This document shows, in pieces, positions 56,834 through 64,000 of a stretch of 64,000 nucleotides of DNA. Within the stretch, counting starts at the first letter, position 1. Every line of letters begins with the position of its first letter. A program made the position numbers and the translations under genes. This DNA comes from Ianthella basta (lineage: Eukaryota; Porifera; Demospongiae; Verongiida; Ianthellidae), in the NCBI GenBank assembly GCA_964019415.1, contig OZ025869.1, positions 3,970,765 to 4,034,764 on the forward strand. Reading direction: 5' to 3'. The notes beneath the pieces are model-generated. The model was not told the origin of the DNA and searched no databases. It was given only the letters and a program-made list of their open reading frames with translations.

Positions 56834-59088
56834 TGCCAACATTTTTTGTATGTTGGTGTACATTTTACTGCACAACTGTGATACTTGTTTGTGTTCATGT
56901 GTGGTTGTTCTTTGCACTTTTGCCCACACTCTCTAGGTAAATCATCAGTGTGATGCCCACCAAGGGAGGCATATGGTCCTATCTATGTACACTGGCTGGC
57001 TTTGCATGCAGGTTTGGACAAAATTATCAATCCCGTGTGACTGTATTGTGTGTGTGTGTGTGCGTGCGCGTGTGTGTGTGCATGCATGAGTGCATGTGTG
57101 ATGTCAATATGTACCTATTTTGCACCATACTCACCAGGTAGTCAGCAGTGTAGTGGGCAACAATGGATCCATGTGGTCGGATCCAAACACACTGGTCGGC
57201 CTTGCATGGTGGCATAGGCAATATCGTAAATCAAGTTTGACTGTGAGGTGTATGAGTGCACATCAGTGTGAGTGTGTGTGCATGTGTGTGTGTACGGGCC
57301 TGTGTGTGTGCACTTCTGGAAGGAACACCTGAAGGCAGAGCATTGCAGTGGAGTGCATTGTATTGTATTCATGCAATCTTTCACCACAATGTAACAGGTT
57401 AAGGACAGAGTAATTGAGTCAACAGCTTCAAGAATGGATTGTTCTCAGTGTCATTCTTGAACAAGACGCACTTGTGATGGATTGACATGATTTGATACAC
57501 TTCCTTACATTAACAGCAAACTGTGTACTGTTTCACATGTACTGTGTAATGTTTCCGTGAAGTGACAGATTAACAGATCTTTGACAGCTTGTTATGGTTA
57601 GAACCAGTCAAACCAGTTACACCAGTTATAACTCTGATCTGTGTATATATAGGATCACTATTGTAGTTTGTGAGCTGGCAGATTCATCTGTCAGGACTGG
57701 ACTAGTGGTTGCTCCATTCTCTGGTGTTTCCAATGTACGTACTTGCTGTTGCAATTTGGATGATTTATATCTTGCTGGTCACAGTTGGTGACCTACAGGA
57801 TTCACTTTTAAATGAGTGGCTCTAGGGAGGATGGAAGTAGTCCAAACGGGTGTTGATAACATCACTGAGGATGCTCCTCGGCAATCCATCGAAGGAGCTG
57901 AGCTGAGGCGAGGCAAAACAAGAGGATGAGGCAGTGGTTATCCAGTGCCACACAATGGGCAGTGGCTTATAGTGCCACATAATTGGCTTGTTTGCATGTG
58001 TGTATCTAGCTTTGATTATCCCCAACCTGGAGCCATTTGTTTAGAGCAGCCTCTTTGGAAAGATTCATCTTCTCCGCAATCATTAGCAAAACAGATGGAT
58101 ACAAGACAGCCATGGTTTTGCTGTCATGATATCTACACATCTCATTTGGCTCTTCATCCCATGAGAGATGCAAAAGGTAGTGACTAAGTTCAGTGATTAC
58201 ATGACCCTGCTTGTTAGAGAAGGGTTGTGAACCATACCATTTGGTACCTTTGTGGAAAATTTCATGTATAACTCTGAATCCAGCTCGGGCGACATTACCC
58301 TTAGGAATTCCTGTAAAAACTCTAAATCGTCTCCAAAAGTGTCTGTTTCACCACAACACAGCTTCTTTATGTGTGCAACATTTTTGGATATGAAGTGTCG
58401 TACGTAAGACAGTGGAGCATGCAGTCGCTGTCGACAACTGCAGATTCAGCACTGTTTCTACGAATAAAGTTCAGATTGGCTTTGTATGTGGAGATCCTGG
58501 GCTTGTCTCCCTTTAACTCCAATGATGACATCACATACAGTCTTCAAACCATAATCAGTGCATTTCTTCTGATTTCTCTGCATTGGGTCATGAGCCATTG
58601 AGATCTGCTCCTGGTCACCACCATTAATGATGTCCTTATCCAAGAGTTCCATGATGACAGCATTAGCATCCCTTTCTTCAATGAACCACTCCCTCAAGTT
58701 CTCCAGAACCAGCTCAGCTACATGAAAAGGAAGGGGCATGATACACAAACCACTCCATACACACTGAGCAGACCTACATATGTGTGCATGTGTGTGTGTC
58801 AACACATGCAGCCATGTTAGTGGTTTCCTGGTCACTAGTACCTTGTGGTGTACTACAACACCTGCAGATTGATTGCCTTCTGCATCGCTGGACATGCTGA
58901 GTGAGGGGGAAGTGAATGTTTTGGAGGCATTTGTTTTTTTTCAACTGTTTTGGCCGTGCAACAGCAGCTTTGGACTGCTGTTTCTTCACTGTTAATGATT
59001 CTGAGGTCATGTCTCCTACTGAAAATTGTCCAGTCCTATACTGAGGTCATTTCTCCTACTGAAAATTGTCCAGTCCTATACTGTCCAG

Positions 59089-59625
59089 CGTCCTCATATG
59101 TGACAATGTACGTGTTTGTCATGATTTGCCTTGACTAACAACACCCTTGTACACCATTCTCCTTATCTTCTTTTTCTTCTTCCTTTGTTCTAGTGGCAGT
59201 CGTACTACTACACCATCTACAATGTCATACAAATTATTAATTGGATTAAGGGTTAGTTAGTGAATCGTCAATGTAGCTGCTCTTTCAGAGCTCTTTTTAG
59301 CTTCAGTACGAACGCCACTGAAATAGTCAGGAAGGTCTGAATGAGATTCGCTGTCATCACTATTTGATCCTCCAGGGTCAGATAAAAGTGGCTTCGTAAC
59401 AGTGAGTGGTGTTCAGCTGAAGTGCACTTGGTGTTTTATGTCCAATGGCACTGTGAGGAGATGTATTGTACAGTGCCATGTACACTGGTTAAATTTGTAA
59501 CCCAATTAGTTTGTGGGTCTTCTTTAAGGTCATGTGAAAGGCAGTCAGACTTCCCAGTCAAAATGTCAGCTATCTCTGATGCTGATTTAGAGGTAGCTGG
59601 TCTCAGAATTAGGAAGCGGCTGAAT
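59089..59625 (-). pseudogene. Integrase remnant (copy C, truncated)
   Basis: This matches the copy A integrase from its C-terminal region to the FSRFLILRPAT core strand. It then ends at 59,625 in about 36 bp copied from the OTU region, so the QAD segment with the first catalytic Asp is missing. A small deletion in the Lys-rich stretch and other indels damage the C-terminal domain. Confidence 0.6.
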
Positions 59626-60739
59626 ATGTTGTAGTTCACTGTAGTTTCTCTTTCTAGATGCTCGTGCTGCTTTTTGGCTGTGTTTCTTCTCAATTGGGTC
59701 ATTGTTATCCTCTTTCGCCTTCTCCCTACATCAATTCCCAAGTACAGCTTTGCTGTCAGAATGTGGTAGCACTCATATGATCTTGGCTGGACAGGTGCTC
59801 GAGTTCTTAGGAAACAGCTTCACTGCATGAGCCTGTGAGGTACCTTGAACCAAGAAAGCCTTCACCTTGGGAGTATAGCCACAATGGCTGCTGATCAATG
59901 ATCATTTGTGCCCTGGCAATTTGGCTTGCTCTTGGGGAATTCATGGACATTGTGTGGAGGCTTTATTTACCCTTCATCAGCATTTTCTTCACTCTCGTCC
60001 TCTGCCAGCTCTTCAGGTTTGTCAGTGCACTCTGTATCATTGCTCTCATGCTTGCTTCTGCACATTTGTGTGAGCCTCTCTGCTATCTCTTGAGGTGGGA
60101 AGCAATGCTCCAAATCCATAGCTTCCATACAAATTGCCATTCCTTGAAACTGTGACATATTGCCCAAGTCCAACCAATCATTAATTTCAGTTTGTATTGT
60201 TATACACTTTGTACGTGTGTCGTGTACTACACTATTTATTATTCTAACAAATTGTGTAACTGTTTGTATTCCTGTTTGTATTATCTGATCATGTGTCAGA
60301 GAATGAATGCATGATATTTTAAGTATACGCGTACTATCTATGCCTAAGCTATAAGCACATATTTTATGTAATAAGATATGTAGTATTATTGATGGGGACA
60401 CACGTGTGCACATACACACACACATACACGGGCACACACACACCTTCTTTTCCAAGGTTGCAGTACAGAAAAACACTATTTCCATGCACACGGTCTGGCC
60501 CGTGCTTGCGTATCAGGGGCGGTCTCCAGTATGACCTTGGAGATAGCCTGTACCCGAGGGATGCTTACTGTGGGCTCTTAATACAACAACTACAGGAACA
60601 CCATCACAATCCTGAAAGATATGCAGAACAGAACTGGGTTCCTCAAGAGCGCTGATACCTTGACTCCCTAATAGAGGCAAAGAACAATGCGCACACACGT
60701 ATGCTGGAGGACCGATAGCACTGCTAACTATATAAAGAG

Positions 60740-60945
60740 TTCCATAAACACCAACGATGGACGAACAAAACATAGTTGTATCAGAAAGTTGCAGTTGGCT
60801 CATGCAGAATGAATACTAACTATGCCAAAAGCAGTTCTGAAGGAAAATGGTGATCTAACCAAGAGTTGAAATCCAGATTCATGGTACAGGCCTTTCACAA
60901 AGATCTTGAATTTTCCTAGTGAATATCAAGAAGAGGTGATTGCTT
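60740..60945. repeat. Module shared with 33,735-33,935
   Basis: CACCAACGATGGACGAACAA, then GTTGCAGTTGGCTCATGCAG, to AATATCAAGAAGAGGTGATT match between the two places. It bridges the M2-type and recombinase-type modules in copy C and the macro-repeat and LINE fragment in copy B. Confidence 0.85.
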
Positions 60946-61256
60946 GTGGGTTATGGCAATATTGGTTTACATAAACCTAATTGAATGCATTAAGGTGTGA
61001 ATCCCTGTGTTGCCCTGGCAACATAAGTGGTGTCATGTGATGTACACATGATCTGGCCCAAGGTTTGGGAAGTACATCGTATTAAAACGTGCTGTATGGC
61101 AGCTGGGTATGTACCTAAAGACAGATAAACACAAATTTCAGATTCCGGATTGGATTCACGACATGATAAACATGAAAAGTACAAATAATATACAATAAAT
61201 GAAGGGAAGAACGGTGTATGGGTTAGTTAGTTAGTGAAATAATTAAAATAGTTGCT

Positions 61257-61990
61257 TTATCTTATCTTGTATCTGCTTTGCAGTTCTTCCAATTTTGTGC
61301 TTCTGTAAGAACTCGTGGCTTGCAGGGAGGTCTCTGTTTGTATGTCTCGCTCCTCCAGAAAGGAGCGTTTGGCCATCACCTCCTCTTCGCTAAATGGCTT
61401 GCGTTTGCATTTCAGTGCAGGGGCTTGTGCTTTGGATGACTTGGTAGGCCCTAAGGTGGTCACTTTGGGCTGTGAGTGTAGTAACTGTGGACAGGATAGG
61501 GCCTATAGGCCTGTGCATGCAGTGCTATTATGGATTTAGGTAGACAAATGACCTACTCATTGGCTGTCTTGAAAGAATGTTGCATAAGGGGGTTGCAACA
61601 TGCCTCCCCTCATTATCATCTCTGCTTGCCCAGCCACTGATGTTGCGATGACTTTCCTGTTTGCTGTTGGGTTGGAGCTGCTGGCAGTCCAGCCCCTGTG
61701 GCAATTTGCGCCAGGTCAGCAACAGGATTTGCGCACTTGGTCCCTTGGTCCCAGTTATGGTTGCAAACAGGAAGCCAGAACCCTCCGTGTAGCCAATTTT
61801 GGGCCTCACAATATCTCGGTAGGTGAAGAACCACCGGAGCACCTCCTCCTGCAGCACAACCTCTGCACCGCCATATGTGAGGGCAGTCTTATGTTTGGTA
61901 GTGCAGAGGAAGCCTACTTGCCCTCCTCCAGCTTCCACGCTGACTACCCAACTTGCCTCCTCTACAGTTGTGTTCGTTAGCACTGGTGCC
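61257..61990 (-). pseudogene. Tyrosine-recombinase-like remnant, copy 3
   Basis: The third copy (KHKTALTYGGAEV). A private 7-base duplication (TTGGTCC, near 61,741-61,750) shifts the frame after TITGTK. A 2-base insertion near 61,620 puts RDDNEGRHVATPLCN in the frame that follows. The charged tail is intact from KCKRKPFSEEEV on. Confidence 0.5.
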
Positions 61991-62009
61991 TATTCCTGCA
62001 GATGAATGA

Positions 62010-62265
62010 AACAATGAATGCACTAGTTGTCACAAAACATTTGGATTAGAGTTAGGTTAAGTTCAAGCTACGGTAAGTTCAATTTGGGTTAGGGTTAGGG
62101 CAACCGACTCTCAGTCACCCTTCATTACCATTCCAACCATGCTCCATCAGTAACCCTTGCCATTAGGGACTAGGGAAACTACTCTCAAATGTCTCTTATG
62201 TCACTTCATCCTAAGCTAACCTAGCTGCCCTGACAGACACCAATCTCTCAACTGTCCCTTGTAGT
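62010..62265. repeat. Module shared with 35,435-35,690, with a short (GGGTTA) run
   Basis: Almost identical in both places; a related CACCAATCTCTCAACTGTCC stretch is also at 14,910. It includes GGGTTAGGGTTAGGG, only about two and a half telomere-like units. Confidence 0.85.
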
Positions 62266-62437
62266 CAGCAGTTGTTTATAGTGACATATAAGAAAACACC
62301 TGTGTCTCCAAAAGAAGAGATGAGTGAAACTGTGCCAGTGAGTTTCATGACTTAATTCTTACTGTATCTCAAATACACGAGCAGGCAATTAATATAGTAA
62401 TATGAAGGAAAATATGCTCTTTAAATTGCATTATACA

Positions 62438-62760
62438 GGGAGAGAAGGAACTCGATGCAGACATGCAAATGGAAGAAGAGAAAGCAATGCCAAGTAAAGA
62501 AGAGGATAAGGAGAATAAAGAGAATGATGACAAGGAGTGTAAGGGGAAGGGGACCAGAAGAGACAAGGGCTGGGACTGCCCAGAGTAAGTGAATTAATTT
62601 ATAGTTGTCAATGAACATTGCTTGCACATGCAATTATTTACTTCATCTTACTTTCAATTGTATGTTCTACAATTTTGGGCACTGCATCAAGGGCGGCGAA
62701 CCTGGACAGAGGCAGCAGGCTAAAACGCAAAGTGTAAGTTTCCCAACCCACACAACTGTT
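62438..62760 (+). pseudogene. Exon-like acidic frame, possibly piggyBac-related
   Basis: After an ACAG acceptor-like site at about 62,437 the frame is Glu/Lys-rich (EEEKAMPSKEEDKENKENDD) and ends GWDCPE at a GTAAGT donor-like site (about 62,585). A second piece (62,686-62,735) reads HCIKGGEPGQRQQAKTQS before GTAAGTTT; a related piece is at 35,780. The order matches the piggyBac-like pieces elsewhere, but the domain is not diagnostic. Confidence 0.3.
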
Positions 62761-63054
62761 ACAGCTCATTCAGTTATATGCAAATCAAACAATTATCACA
62801 TGCCTTTCTCTCTCTCTCTCTTTTACTTACCATCCATAAATTTAATGTGCAGGGGTCAACGTACACTTTTAAAGCCTGTTATACTCTTACTACTCAAGAC
62901 TGTATAATTCATGTATTCCCATTGTTATTAACTGCTGCCATATTATTTTCATTGTTATTAACATCATACATTTGTATTTCACACCAATATCTGTGCTAAA
63001 TACACAATTATAATCATTGAAACATATGCACTTGTCAGAAATTGATTTATTTCT

Positions 63055-63690
63055 ATGACACAGAGACACAGATACAAACATACAGCACAAATATGATGAC
63101 CTCTTAGCCATTGTTCATGCATGGCAGGCTAAGAGATCATCATCTGTTTCGGGCTTTCTGGCCACTCTTCAGTGCAATGCACTCCTTCACTATGCATGTA
63201 ATAATTACTGTCCTTCACTGGATCAATATGTCTAACGTACAACAATGAGACACAGACACAAACATACAGCATACATATGCTAGCCTACATCATCCATGCA
63301 CACAGCAGGGAAGTTGCAGACAGATGATGACCTCTTAGCCATTGTTCATACCTGGCAGGCTAAGAGATAATCATCTCTCACTCTTCAGTGCAATGCACTC
63401 CTTCACTGTGCATGTACATAATTATGTACAACACCATACTCATTTCTGAACATATGCTTGGCACACCTACATGTGCATGTACAAACACACACACACTCTC
63501 TCTCTTATACATGTGTTCACAAACACATGCACAAACACGCACGCACGCACGCACGCACGCACGCACACACACACAACACACACATGCAGAGAGAGAAAGA
63601 GCACACAACACAACACACAGAGACAAACACATTTACTGTCCTTCACTGAATCAATATATCTCACGTACAATAATGTTCAAGAATAAGGGA
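63055..63690. repeat. Tandem repeat region with AC/ACGC-rich blocks
   Basis: A unit with GACACAGACACAAACATACAGC, GATGACCTCTTAGCCATTG, GGCAGGCTAAGAGAT and CAGTGCAATGCACTCCTTCAC occurs twice (from about 63,055 and 63,246). A third partial unit is at 63,636. CTCTTAGCC/GGCTAAGAG inside each unit forms a hairpin. (CGCA)n lies at 63,538-63,562 and an AC run at 63,722-63,755. Confidence 0.75.
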
Positions 63691-63721
63691 GGTGGGGAGG
63701 AAGGGAGAGAGATAAACATGC

Positions 63722-63760
<39 letters not shown>

Positions 63761-64000
63761 ACAACTGCTTAAGTATATTACATGCATTTACATAATGAGT
63801 ACCACGGAACCCACAGTCACCAGAGTAGCTAGTGTTCTATGAGCTACGTAGGTAGTTTGCTACAGCGAACCATGTGTGGGTGAGGTTCTGAAGAGTATTT
63901 AGAAGGGTAACTGTTAGTCTCACATAGCCAGACCGCTTCTCCCCTCCTTTTTTATTTTATGATGTCACAGGTCGGGAAGAAAGGTCTGGTATCAAACCTA

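Larger units (their letters stand above)
49175..59624. repeat. Macro-repeat copy C
   Basis: This copy is nearly identical to copy A across its length, including the hammerhead foldback (49,785-50,094), SET remnant, OTU remnant, MITE and TG microsatellite. It differs by a longer poly-G run in the SET region, a shorter TG array, small indels and scattered substitutions. At 59,625 it breaks from the integrase into about 36 bp identical to the OTU region, then into the 12.0-kb-type module. The left edge of the shared sequence cannot be set because copy A is cut by the window. Confidence 0.9.

Overview
The window looks like eukaryotic, animal genomic DNA: short spliceable exons with GT/AG borders, metazoan-type domains (THAP, CARD, SET, OTU), long TG/AC microsatellites and dense, decayed transposons of many classes. 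A sponge (Porifera) is my best guess from the style of the THAP, Myb-like and RecQ-like proteins, but I cannot prove it from sequence alone. Nothing suggests a prokaryote, plasmid or phage.

Layout. Most of the window is a mosaic built from a large repeated unit. Copy A runs from base 1 to about 10.66 kb (its left end is cut by the window), copy B from 27.18 to 33.75 kb, and copy C from 49.18 to about 59.62 kb. A degraded copy D supplies 19.6-20.8 kb, an inverted piece at 21.2-21.4 kb and modules at 23.6-26.1 kb. After each unit the same downstream modules recur in the same order, so A and C are colinear at an offset of roughly 47-49 kb. Inside the unit are a foldback with a textbook hammerhead ribozyme, a broken SET-domain gene (+), a broken OTU-protease gene (-), a 380-bp MITE, a TG microsatellite and a retrovirus-like integrase remnant (-). 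Downstream modules carry a tyrosine-recombinase-like gene remnant.

Between the copies lie other mobile remnants: Tc1/mariner-like pieces (11.2, 12.7 and 30.4 kb), a piggyBac-like element (15.2 kb) and a piggyBac-like end (36.1 kb), a broken RecQ-like helicase with an antisense CARD domain in it (16.6-18.6 kb), Helitron-like fragments (14.6, 22.4 and 44.2 kb), a TIR element with two hammerhead-like motifs (23.1 kb), a Penelope-like GIY-YIG fragment (26.2-27.2 kb), LINE remnants (14.2, 34.0 and 41.8-43.4 kb), and a 5.4-kb element (36.1-41.5 kb) bounded by inverted arms of 365-383 bp that holds Myb-like, THAP and ParB-like exons.

The only gene that looks intact and host-like is a short secreted-protein gene at 46,791-47,228 with a TATA box and a CRE-type site upstream. 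Almost every other coding region carries stops or frameshifts. Several lesions are shared by copies A, B and C but absent from D, so the unit spread after its genes had died. The most interesting signals are the hammerhead ribozymes, the 5.4-kb THAP/Myb/ParB element and the macro-repeat architecture.
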